Positions 27,959-37,300 of a stretch of 64,000 bases of DNA are shown here, one piece after another. The stretch is from Lachnospiraceae bacterium (lineage in GTDB: Bacteria; Bacillota; Clostridia; Lachnospirales; Lachnospiraceae): contig JAQXTA010000005.1 in NCBI GenBank assembly GCA_029219245.1, forward strand, positions 1 through 64,000. The letters run 5' to 3'. Numbering within the stretch: the stretch's first letter is position 1; every line of letters begins with the position of its first letter. The notes below the pieces were generated by a model, which ran no database searches, was not told the DNA's origin, and saw only the letters and a program-made list of their open reading frames with translations. A program made the position numbers and the translations under genes.

Positions 27959-28324
27959 ATGAAGTTAGAACAATTTTACAAAAATCTTGGAGGAAGTTAT
28001 CAGGAGATAAAAGATCGTCTGCAAAGTGATGATTTGATTCAGAGGTTTACACTGAAGTTTCTTAATGATAAAAGCTATGAAACACTTTGCAAGGCAGTTG
28101 AGGAAGAAAATTATGACGAAGCATTTCGCGCGGCACATACACTGAAGGGAGTCTGCCAGAATTTAAGCTTTGGCAATCTTAGCAAATCTTCCAGCGAGCT
28201 GACAGAATTATTGAGAAACAGAGCAACTGAACCGGTAGATATGGATAAGTGCAAAGAGCTCCTTTCGATAGTATCTGTAGATTATCGAGCGGTAACCGTA
28301 GCAATTGAAAGCTTGCAGGCATAA
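27959..28324 (+). CDS. Free-standing HPt phosphotransfer protein
   Basis: 121 residues, all helical. The HPt signature AAHTLKGVCQNLSF holds the phosphoacceptor H60. HPt proteins pass phosphate from the REC domain of hybrid kinases to a soluble response regulator. It is first in a same-strand run with one REC-HD-GYP protein and four hybrid kinases that have REC but no HPt domain of their own, which makes it the obvious shared intermediate. GATAGGAG ribosome binding site. Confidence 0.92.
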   Translation: MKLEQFYKNLGGSYQEIKDRLQSDDLIQRFTLKFLNDKSYETLCKAVEEENYDEAFRAAHTLKGVCQNLSFGNLSKSSSELTELLRNRATEPVDMDKCKELLSIVSVDYRAVTVAIESLQA

Positions 28325-28362
28325 CAGGATTAATCAGATAAAGACAGGAATTTGGAGAGAAC

Positions 28363-30543
28363 ATGGAGATATCAGAACAACAATTAAAGGCAGAAGGGTT
28401 TACGCAGGATCAGATTCATGAAATCAATGAGGGATTAAAGGTTGGTCTGAATGTAAGCATTTATGCAAAGAAAGAATTTCTTTCTATTCAAATGAGACAG
28501 ATTCGGCTGGGGCTTCTCGAAGGGCTTCCGGTTGAAAAGTATGCCAGTCTGAAATATGACTGGTTTCAGATGGAGGAAATTCGTAAGGGATTATCAGAAG
28601 GAGTAAATATTACGCTTTTTGCCAATCCGGAGATTTCTTATGACAGGATGCATCAGATTCGCAAAGGACTTGAGTCAGGGATTGATCTTTCACCCTACAG
28701 GAAACTGGAATCCGGCATTTTAAAACAGTTACGGCTGGCAATTTTACATAGAATCAATATCGTTCCCTATATCAATGCGGGGTATGATACGGAGCAGCTG
28801 GAAGCCATCCGTAAAGCATTTGAAAAAGGGCTTGAAATTGTTCCTTATCTGAAGAAAGCGTTCCTGGGCATTTCCATACAGGAAATCTGTGAAGGATTAG
28901 AGCATGGACTGGATGTTTCTATTTATGCAAAACCGGAGTATTGTTGGCAGCAGATGCGGGAAATTCGTCTGGGGTTGGAGAACAGGGTAGACGTTGAGCA
29001 GTATAGTAATGTCTATTATTCCTGGCGACAGATGAAGGAAATTCGTTTGGGGTTAGAAGAAGGGCTGGATGTGTCCTATTATAAAAGCCTGATGTATCCG
29101 GCAAAGGAAATGCATGCCCGCAGACTTGCCTTAAAGGATCATACAGCATCTGTTATCGTTAGAGAGGAAATATTCCCGAAAGAGAGCGATCATTCGGACA
29201 ATTATAGAATCAGAGTATCACCGGATGAAATGGAAGCAGTACTGGAAATATATGGAAGTCCGAAAGACCTGAATCGTACGGAAATATTGAAAGTACTTCG
29301 TAATTATGGAATCTGTTACGGAATCCGTTATGATGAAATAGACAATATTATCAAAGGTAATTATTTCCGTAAGCCGATTCTGATTGCACAAGGCACGCCA
29401 ACCAGAGACGGAGAGGACGGTTGGTATGAATATTTCTTCCGTACAGAGGTTGCAAGGACACCCAAAGTTTTGGAACATGGAAATGTGGATTATAGGAATG
29501 TAGAGTGGTTTGAAACGGTAGAAAAGGGTCAGAAACTGGCCTTTTACCATGTTGCCAAACCGGGAGAAAATGGTATTACTGTAACCGGTAAGACGATACC
29601 TGCCAGAAAAGGCAGGGAACAGGCCATTCTTACAGGCGATGGTTTCAAGCGGTTAGAAGATGGAAAAACATATATATCTACCATGCAGGGAATTGTAACC
29701 ATTCAAGATTTTCGACTGGACGTTTCCAGACTGTTAGTGATGGATGAGGTGAATCTGACAACTGGGGATGTGGATTTTGTCGGAAGTGTTCTTATCAAAG
29801 GCAATGTAAGTAACGGCACCAAAATAAAGGCTACGGAGGATGTCATTGTTAAGGGTTTTGTAGAAGGGTCCCAGATTACCTGTGGAGGCAATGCTGTATT
29901 ACGACAGGGAATGAATGCTTCCGGGAATGGTTTTATTCATGCAGGCAAAGATGTTCTTGGATGTTTCTTTGAGTCTACGGATATTTATGCAGGTGGAAAT
30001 ATTCATGGTGATTATTTCCTGAATTGTAGAATGCATACGGAAAGAAAATTGAATGTTACCGGCAAAAAAGGTATGCTGGCAGGGGGAAATGCCTATGCGG
30101 AGGAAGGTCTTCGTACCTATAATCTGGGTAACCAGGCTGGACTTGCTACTTTTGTCAAAATTGGAATCGGAGAGCGTTTTGCAAAGAAAGAGGCAGAACT
30201 GGATAATGCTGTCCGGGAGGTCAATCAGGAACTTTGTATACTGGGTAATGCACACCTTGAACTGCAGCACAAATATCCGGCTGAAATCAGAAATACTATG
30301 GAAATATACCTGAAAATTGAAAGTGCAGTTTATACCAAAGAAAAAGAAATGGAAAATCTGTTGCGTGAAAAAGACAGACTGGAAAAAGAAAAGAACAAAA
30401 TGGAATTTGTCAGTGCGGTCATTGACAATCAGGTATATGAGGGAGTCACTGTAGAAATTGATAAATGCAGGTGGATTTCCAAGAATGTACAGGGGGTAAC
30501 CTTGAAAAAGAAAAACAATAAAATTGCTGTATATGCAAATTAG
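28363..30543 (+). CDS. FapA/DUF342 family protein with N-terminal tandem repeats
   Basis: 726 residues. Residues ~10-255 contain about eight imperfect ~30-residue repeats with the pattern Q-M-x-x-I-R-x-G-L-x-x-G-h-x-h-x-x-Y (for example QMEEIRKGLSEGVNITLF and QMREIRLGLENRVDVEQY). The FapA domain follows: GTPTRDGEDGWYEYFF, KPGENGITVTGKTIPA, then a right-handed beta-helix-like Gly/Val/Asn-rich stretch (about 450-590) and a C-terminal coiled coil (about 600-690). FapA proteins are linked to flagella or cell polarity in some bacteria; biochemical role unclear. No signal peptide. It lies between HPt and the HD-GYP regulator. The repeats are an unusual addition. Confidence 0.8.
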   Translation: MEISEQQLKAEGFTQDQIHEINEGLKVGLNVSIYAKKEFLSIQMRQIRLGLLEGLPVEKYASLKYDWFQMEEIRKGLSEGVNITLFANPEISYDRMHQIRKGLESGIDLSPYRKLESGILKQLRLAILHRINIVPYINAGYDTEQLEAIRKAFEKGLEIVPYLKKAFLGISIQEICEGLEHGLDVSIYAKPEYCWQQMREIRLGLENRVDVEQYSNVYYSWRQMKEIRLGLEEGLDVSYYKSLMYPAKEMHARRLALKDHTASVIVREEIFPKESDHSDNYRIRVSPDEMEAVLEIYGSPKDLNRTEILKVLRNYGICYGIRYDEIDNIIKGNYFRKPILIAQGTPTRDGEDGWYEYFFRTEVARTPKVLEHGNVDYRNVEWFETVEKGQKLAFYHVAKPGENGITVTGKTIPARKGREQAILTGDGFKRLEDGKTYISTMQGIVTIQDFRLDVSRLLVMDEVNLTTGDVDFVGSVLIKGNVSNGTKIKATEDVIVKGFVEGSQITCGGNAVLRQGMNASGNGFIHAGKDVLGCFFESTDIYAGGNIHGDYFLNCRMHTERKLNVTGKKGMLAGGNAYAEEGLRTYNLGNQAGLATFVKIGIGERFAKKEAELDNAVREVNQELCILGNAHLELQHKYPAEIRNTMEIYLKIESAVYTKEKEMENLLREKDRLEKEKNKMEFVSAVIDNQVYEGVTVEIDKCRWISKNVQGVTLKKKNNKIAVYAN

Positions 30544-30576
30544 CGTAGAGAAAAAGGGAGTAAAAGGAGAGAAGAA

Positions 30577-31686
30577 ATGCGCGACAAAGTACTAATTGTA
30601 GATGATGTAGATATCAATCGGGAGCTTCTTGCTGAAATTCTGCAGAATGAGTATGAAATTCGGATGGCAGAAAATGGATTGCAGGCATTGGAAATACTGG
30701 AGAGACTTCATGAGGAAATTGCGGTCATACTGCTTGACTTGGTTATGCCTGAAATGGATGGGTTTGAGGTATTGGAAGAATTGAATAAGAAGCCTTGGAG
30801 CAAGCAGATTGCGATTATGATTATCAGTGGGGACAATACCATTCAGACAGAAGCAAGATGCTTTGAGCTTGGAGTATCGGATTTTGTGCATCGTCCTTTT
30901 GATAATCGACTGGTAAGAAAGCGTGTACGAAATGTTGTGTCACTCTACCAATATCAGGCAGAACTGGAACAGAAAGTGGAAAAGCAGACGGAAGTTTTGC
31001 GTAAGCAGTTCAAACTTTTGCAACAGCAGGCAGATCAGCTTCGCCAGAGTAAGGAAAATGTAATTGATATCCTGGGTACGGTAGTGGAATATCGTAATCT
31101 GGAAAGTGGAGAACACATCCAGCGTGTGAAAGGCTATACCAGGATATTGGCAGAGCGGTTAATGAAAGATTATCCGGAATATGAACTGACACAGAATCAG
31201 ATTGAAATTATTGTTGCAGCAAGCGCGTTGCATGATGTAGGAAAAATTGCTATTCCGGATTCTATCTTACTGAAACCCGGGAAGTTAACACAGGAGGAAT
31301 TTGAATATATGAAATCTCACACAACCAAGGGGTGCGAGATTTTAAACAGCATTGAAAATGCATGGGATGAGGAATATGGCAGAGTAAGCTATGAAATCTG
31401 CCGGTATCATCATGAACGCTATAACGGCAAAGGATATCCGGATGGACTACAGGGGGATGAAATTCCTATTTCGGCACAAATAGTATCCATTGCCGATGTG
31501 TATGATGCATTGGTAAATGAAAGAGTATATAAGAGTGCATTTTCCAAAGAGAAAGCTTTTCAAATGATTGTTACAGGAGAGTGTGGCATCTTTTCTCCTA
31601 AGCTGCTTGATTGTTTCTGGAATACCAGAAAAGAGTTTGAGCAGCTTGCAGGTACAGTGGAGAATGAGGTGGAACCGGGAATGTAG
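30577..31686 (+). CDS. REC-HD-GYP response regulator, c-di-GMP phosphodiesterase
   Basis: 369 residues. REC domain (1-120) with D54 in LLDLVMPEMDG, then a coiled-coil linker (about 125-160), then HD-GYP. The catalytic motifs are intact: H219-D220 in HDVGKIAIPD, the HHERYNGKGYPDG motif with G286-Y287-P288, and downstream Asp in SIADVYDAL. The enzyme should hydrolyse cyclic di-GMP to pGpG or GMP when phosphorylated. It is the only soluble output regulator in the 28-44.6 kb run, so it is the likely end of the HPt relay. AAAGGAG precedes ATG. Confidence 0.93.
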   Translation: MRDKVLIVDDVDINRELLAEILQNEYEIRMAENGLQALEILERLHEEIAVILLDLVMPEMDGFEVLEELNKKPWSKQIAIMIISGDNTIQTEARCFELGVSDFVHRPFDNRLVRKRVRNVVSLYQYQAELEQKVEKQTEVLRKQFKLLQQQADQLRQSKENVIDILGTVVEYRNLESGEHIQRVKGYTRILAERLMKDYPEYELTQNQIEIIVAASALHDVGKIAIPDSILLKPGKLTQEEFEYMKSHTTKGCEILNSIENAWDEEYGRVSYEICRYHHERYNGKGYPDGLQGDEIPISAQIVSIADVYDALVNERVYKSAFSKEKAFQMIVTGECGIFSPKLLDCFWNTRKEFEQLAGTVENEVEPGM

Positions 31687-31695
31687 AAAAATAAA

Positions 31696-31718
31696 GGCGG
31701 GGATATATTTTTCCCGCC
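31696..31718 (+). other. Intercistronic hairpin without U-run
   Basis: GGCGGG pairs with CCCGCC over a T-rich loop between the HD-GYP gene and the first hybrid kinase. The T-run is inside the loop, not after the stem, so it is more likely a processing or stability element than a terminator. Confidence 0.5.
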
Positions 31719-31816
31719 AAAATGATTTATGAAGAGAGGAAGCATTTTAGGTTCTGGATGTAATGTTTTTGGAAGTAGGGAAGAATGCATTATATAAGGC
31801 TTTGGGGTGTATTAGC

Positions 31817-34339
31817 ATGAAAAAGGACAAAATATATTGGCTTAAAATAGGAATATTGCTGATTGCCTTTGCGGGAATCACAATCTGCAGTTTTACGGTA
31901 TTTTTTCATAGAAATGCTGAACGAGTGGAGCAGACCAATCTTTATTATCTGGAACAGGATTCCGGAAGACTGGCTGGACAGATTGAAACGCAATTACGGA
32001 ACAGCCGGAATTATTTGAGAAATATTGCATCCATTTTTGCAGATTCTTCCATAGAGAATCTGGATGAAATGCGGATTCTTCTTGAAAAGATGGCAGAGGA
32101 ATCACCGTTTGATAATCTCTATTTTACTTATCCGGACGGTACCAGCTATCGTTTTACCGGAGAGAACAGAAATGTGTATGACAGAGAATATTTTCAAAGG
32201 GCACTGAATGGGGAAGCAGGTATTACGGAGCCTTTCATCTCCAGAATGACAGGAAGGGAGATTATTGTCTTCTATCAGCCGATTCAGAAGAATGGTGATA
32301 CCTGCGCGGTTCTTTTGGGAGTATTGTTTACGGATAACATTGCAGAAAAGTTGAAAACAACTTTTATGGACGAATCCGTTTACTCGGCGATTATAACGGA
32401 GGACGGGCAGATTCTTGTTGGCAGCAATGCAAAACTGGATGGCAAAAATCTCATAGAGGAAATGGAGAACTGGGAGATTCTGGGGGAGGATTCCGTAGAA
32501 TCCATGAAGCAGAATATGGCTGAGAGAAAAAGCGGCCTTCTTACCTATAGAGGTCTGGAGGATACTTCGATGGTCATCTACAGACCGTTAGGAGAAAATT
32601 CTTGGTATATCATTCAGAATCTGCCTTCCGCCGTGCTGAGCAATATGAAGGGCGCTATCAATACGGCGGCAGTTTATTTAGCAATTGCTTTAACCTGCGG
32701 TTTTTTTGTTTTGTTTCTGGCAATTTATTTATGGCTTCGCAAGCGGCATAGTGATCTTTATGTCATAAACCAGAGATTTGCTGCCATTGTGGCATCCAGC
32801 TATAATCTGATTATGGAGTATGATGAAAGAGAAAAAACAACCAAATGGTATGGAGATTCGGAAAAGATTTTCATGACAGACCCGGATCATATGGATTTGC
32901 ATGACATCATGAATGATGAAACGAGGGAGGTATTCCGGCAGCATATTCAGAATTTGAGAGATGGTAAGGAAGGTGCGGTAGAACTTCAACTGAAAGGGCG
33001 TAACGATAAAATCGTATGGTGTAACTGCCGTTTCCTTGCTATCCGTAATTTAAGCGGAGAAATCATCCGGATATTGTGTATTATCCGGAATATTGATGAG
33101 CAGAAGAAAAAGGAATTTGCGCTGATAAGTGAAAAGGAACGAATGGAAGAAGCTTATCGGCTGGAGCTTGAAAAGGCATTGGAAGAAGCAAGAGAAGCAA
33201 ACCGGGTAAAGAGTTCTTTTCTGGAATATATATCCCATGACCTTCGTACACCGATGAATGCAGTTATCGGGATGAACAGGCTTTCAGCGAAAGCACTGGA
33301 AGAAGATAATGTGGAAAGTGCAAGGTATTATATCGAGCGAACCTATTCCTCGGCAGATTATCTTATGAGTCTCATTTCCGGTATATTGGAGATGGCACAT
33401 TTTCAGAAAAAAAAGATTACTTTAAAAGAGGAAATTTTCTCATGGGAAAGTGTTGTAGAGTCCTGTCAAGATTTTTTCAATTATATTGCGAAGAAGCAGC
33501 AGATAACTTTGAAAATTGAAAATGAGGTAACAGGAGGGTATCTGGGTGATTATATGCGTATCTGCCAGATATTGAATAATCTGATTGAAAATGCAGTTAA
33601 ATATAATAAGCCGGATGGAAGGGTAGAGCTTCAGATTACGGCCGGACAACAGGAGAGGGAAATTCAGAAGATACAGATTGTAGTATCTGATACCGGCATT
33701 GGTATGAACCGGGCACAAATGGACAGGCTATTTGAACCTTTCAGCAGGGGTACCTTAATTACTTCACAGGTAGAGAGCGGAACAGGAATCGGACTTGCCA
33801 TTGTGAAGCACATTGTGGACGCCATGGAGGGTGAAATTCAAATTGAAAGTGAATTGAATCAAGGGACAACAGTTAAACTCAGTTTTCCGGTACGGCGGGC
33901 GAGAGACGAGAAATTCGAACTCCCACAACCTCATAAGAAAACAGAAGAAATAACAGTACTGGTAGTGGATGATATCGAAATCAATCTCGAAATTGCAGCA
34001 ACATTGATAGAAGGAGCAGGCTATCGGATATTGACAGCCCAAAGTGGCAGGGAGGCTCTGGAATTGTATGAGAATTCGGAAGAAAATACAATTGATATCC
34101 TTCTGACAGATATTTCCATGCCGGAAATGGATGGTTTTGAACTGGCAGAAAGGATACGGCAATCCCAAAGAGAAGATGCGGGGAAGGTTTATATTATTGC
34201 ATTGTCGGCATATGACTATGAAGAGAGCAGAGAGCGGGCGGAAGGTAGCGGTATGAATGCTTTTATAAATAAGCCTTTTGAGTTAAAACAATTTATAAAA
34301 ATTGTGAAGACAGGATATGAGATGCAATTTCTTGAATAG
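31817..34339 (+). CDS. Hybrid histidine kinase with extracellular sensor
   Basis: 840 residues from ATG 31817; the track begins at 31763 but lacks a convincing ribosome binding site there. Transmembrane helix (about 11-33), extracytoplasmic dCache-like domain (about 35-270), second helix (about 278-300), PAS-like domain (about 315-425), coiled coil, HisKA with H474 in ISHDLRTPMNAVIGM, HATPase (NLIENAVKYN, DTGIGM, GTGIGLAIVKHI) and one C-terminal REC with Asp in ILLTDISMPEMDG. No HPt domain, so it needs an external HPt. Same-strand with the HD-GYP gene 130 bases upstream and the next kinase 17 bases downstream. Confidence 0.92.
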   Translation: MKKDKIYWLKIGILLIAFAGITICSFTVFFHRNAERVEQTNLYYLEQDSGRLAGQIETQLRNSRNYLRNIASIFADSSIENLDEMRILLEKMAEESPFDNLYFTYPDGTSYRFTGENRNVYDREYFQRALNGEAGITEPFISRMTGREIIVFYQPIQKNGDTCAVLLGVLFTDNIAEKLKTTFMDESVYSAIITEDGQILVGSNAKLDGKNLIEEMENWEILGEDSVESMKQNMAERKSGLLTYRGLEDTSMVIYRPLGENSWYIIQNLPSAVLSNMKGAINTAAVYLAIALTCGFFVLFLAIYLWLRKRHSDLYVINQRFAAIVASSYNLIMEYDEREKTTKWYGDSEKIFMTDPDHMDLHDIMNDETREVFRQHIQNLRDGKEGAVELQLKGRNDKIVWCNCRFLAIRNLSGEIIRILCIIRNIDEQKKKEFALISEKERMEEAYRLELEKALEEAREANRVKSSFLEYISHDLRTPMNAVIGMNRLSAKALEEDNVESARYYIERTYSSADYLMSLISGILEMAHFQKKKITLKEEIFSWESVVESCQDFFNYIAKKQQITLKIENEVTGGYLGDYMRICQILNNLIENAVKYNKPDGRVELQITAGQQEREIQKIQIVVSDTGIGMNRAQMDRLFEPFSRGTLITSQVESGTGIGLAIVKHIVDAMEGEIQIESELNQGTTVKLSFPVRRARDEKFELPQPHKKTEEITVLVVDDIEINLEIAATLIEGAGYRILTAQSGREALELYENSEENTIDILLTDISMPEMDGFELAERIRQSQREDAGKVYIIALSAYDYEESRERAEGSGMNAFINKPFELKQFIKIVKTGYEMQFLE

Positions 34340-34356
34340 GAAGAGGAGAAAACAAG

Positions 34357-37300
34357 ATGTCGGACATAGGAATTAGACTAGAAGATTTCTGTAATATGGA
34401 GGAATTTTATGCGCTTCTTGATAACTGGTCAAGAAGTACGGGGATGTCGGCAGTGATTATTGATATGGAGGGCAATCGCACCTCTGAATCATTTGGAATG
34501 ACTGAATTCTGTCAGATGATACATGATTCAGAAAAAGGGTTCGAGGTATGTACCAGTACATGGATGGGGGATAATACGGGAATTTATGAATGCCCTATGG
34601 GATTTTTTGATTTCTCGGTTCCACTTGTTCTGCCGGATGGTACACAAATAGGAAAGGTTATGGCAGGTCAGGCTCTGACGGATGAACAGGATGAGAAGTT
34701 AATTCTTGAGAAAACAAGGAGTCTAGGCATAAAGGAGGAAAAGGCAGCACAAGTGCTTTCCCATGTTCATAAGAAGACTTTGAACGAGATGAAAAGTGCA
34801 TATAAACTACTTTCTCAGATGTTGTCTTTTTTTATAGAGAAAAGTTATGATTACTGGAAAACGCAACAGGAATTGAGCAAAGCTCCCGCAGTTCAAGACA
34901 GGATTCTATCCCAGATTACTCAGATTCTGTATAGCTACAACCTGACGGTGGACCTGGAAACAGGGAAGTATGGGCTGATTATTGGAACTGGAATGGAGAG
35001 GACCATTGCAGAATATAAGAAGCATGATGATTATATGGCGGTACAGAAGTTCAGCAGAAAAATTGTACATCCCGCATATATTTCCAAAATGCTTGATTTG
35101 GTTGAGCTTGAAAGGCTTCGGAATCATTGGAGGACCGGATTTATTGGGACATTGGAATATCCGGTTCTATATCCCGGAGATGAGAAATATGAGTGGCATG
35201 AAGTCAATGTGTTTGCCTCAATAGATGAAGCAGGGAAACGTATTGTTAATATCCTTGGCAGAGATGTCACAGATATTCATGAAATGCAGGAAAAAAGTGG
35301 AAGAGAGCTTAAAGCAGCCGCAGAAAAGAACCAGATTCTTTCGGAAATCACAAAGATGCTTTACAGCTACAATATCACACTGAATCTGACCACCGGTAAA
35401 TACAGTCTGATTGAAGGCACCGGTATGACAAAATTTATGGAGATTTTTAAATCCACCGATGATTATGAGACAGCATATAGCCGCAAGCTTTCTTTTATAG
35501 AACCAGAATATACGAATCAGTTTGCGAGTATCTGCTCACTGGAAGTGTTAAGAGGACGTAAAAACACCAGTGGTTTTATCGGAAGTTTGGAATATTGTAC
35601 CATGACGGAGCATGGTAAAGAATGGCATGAAATCAATGTCTTTATCATTACGAATGAAATGGGAGAGCCACTGGCAAATATCCTTGGAAGGGATATTACG
35701 GAGGCACATAAGAGACAGGCGCAGCGGGAATTGTCCCAGAAGGCAGTAATGGCGAGGGACCAGCTTCTGGCGGGTGTTACGAAGATGCTTTACAGCTTTA
35801 ACGTAACGGTTAATCTGAAAACCTGGAAATATGAATTGATTACAGGTACCGGTATTACCGATGCGGTAAAAATTATGGAACAATCCGATGATTATGTCCT
35901 TACTTTTGCAAAAATAAAGGGGATGCTGCTTCCGGAATATCATCAGATACTGGATGGACTGGTAGGCATAGAGGCACTTCTTGCAGTCAGTCATACAAGT
36001 GGCTTTATTGGGACAGTTATAACAGCAGCAGAATATAAAGGGAAAATCAACTGGCAGGAAATTAATCTGTTCATGGGAACAAATGAATACGGTGAACCGA
36101 TAGCCAATATTTTGGGACGTGACATAACAGATACACATGAAGAACAGGAACGGCGTGAGAAGGAGTTAAAGGCTGTAGCTGCGAGAGATCAGATTCTTTC
36201 TCAAATTACGAAAACGCTTTACAGCTATAACCTGACATTGAATCTTGTCTCCGGTAAATACAGTCTGATTGTCGGAACAGGAATGGAGCGTTTCGTAAAA
36301 ATCTTTGAATCAACAGATGATTACGAAACAGCGTTTGCAGAGAAATCCCGACTGGTTTCGCCGGAATTCAGGGAAAAATTCAGTAAATTCAGTGGGCTTG
36401 CTGCGCTCAGATCCAGAACAAAGGAAAAGGGATATATCGGTAAATTTGAATATTCCACCGAGACAAATAAGGGAATTGAGTGGCATGAGATTAATGTGTT
36501 CATGGGAACCAAAGAGGATGGCGAGCCGATAGCCAATATTCTGGGGCGTGATATTACAGAGGCGCATGAAGCCCAGGCAATCAAGGAGAAAGAACTACGT
36601 GCTGCGAATGCAAAGGATCAGTTACTGTCCGGTGTTACAAAGATGCTCTATAGCTTCAACCTTACCGTAAATATGGATACAGAGAAGTTTACGCTGATTA
36701 CCGGAACGGGACTGGAGAAGACGATTGCCTTTATGAAAACGACAGATGAATATTCTGTCATATATAATCATCTGATGGATTCTATTGATGAGGCATACAG
36801 GGAGAAGGCGGTTGCCCTTCTGGATATGAATCAGATCAGGAAGCACCGGGGAGAGGTTGGTTTTCTGGATTCCAAGGAACTAATGGTTCATAGTGGGGAT
36901 AAAATAGAGTGGCATGAATTGAACCTGTTTACCGGTGTAGATGAAAATGGAACACCGATTATGAATCTTTTGGGGCGGGATGTGACGGAATCCCATGATA
37001 AGGCGGATACCAAGGCGCAACTTGAGATTGCCCAGCGGGCAAATGAGGCAAAATCCTCATTCCTGTCTAATATGTCCCATGATATTCGTACTCCTATGAA
37101 CGGAATTATCGGAATGACTACCATTGCAGGTGCACACCTTGATGATAAAGATCGGGTAAAGGATTGTCTTGAGAAGATTGCAGGAGCCAGCCGACACTTA
37201 CTTTCTCTTATCAATGATATTTTGGATCTTTCTAAAATAGAATCCGGAAATATAATGTTATCAGAAGAATCCTTCAGTTTATCGGATCTTCTTGATAATA

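Noticed and set aside
35548-36138. 196-residue minus-strand ORF
   Set aside because: Antisense to the repeat modules of the large hybrid kinase, and similar shadows recur with the repeats.
34897-37020. DNA-level repeat array or CRISPR-like structure
   Set aside because: The periodicity is at protein level (~143 codons) with diverged DNA; no short identical repeats with spacers were seen anywhere in the window.
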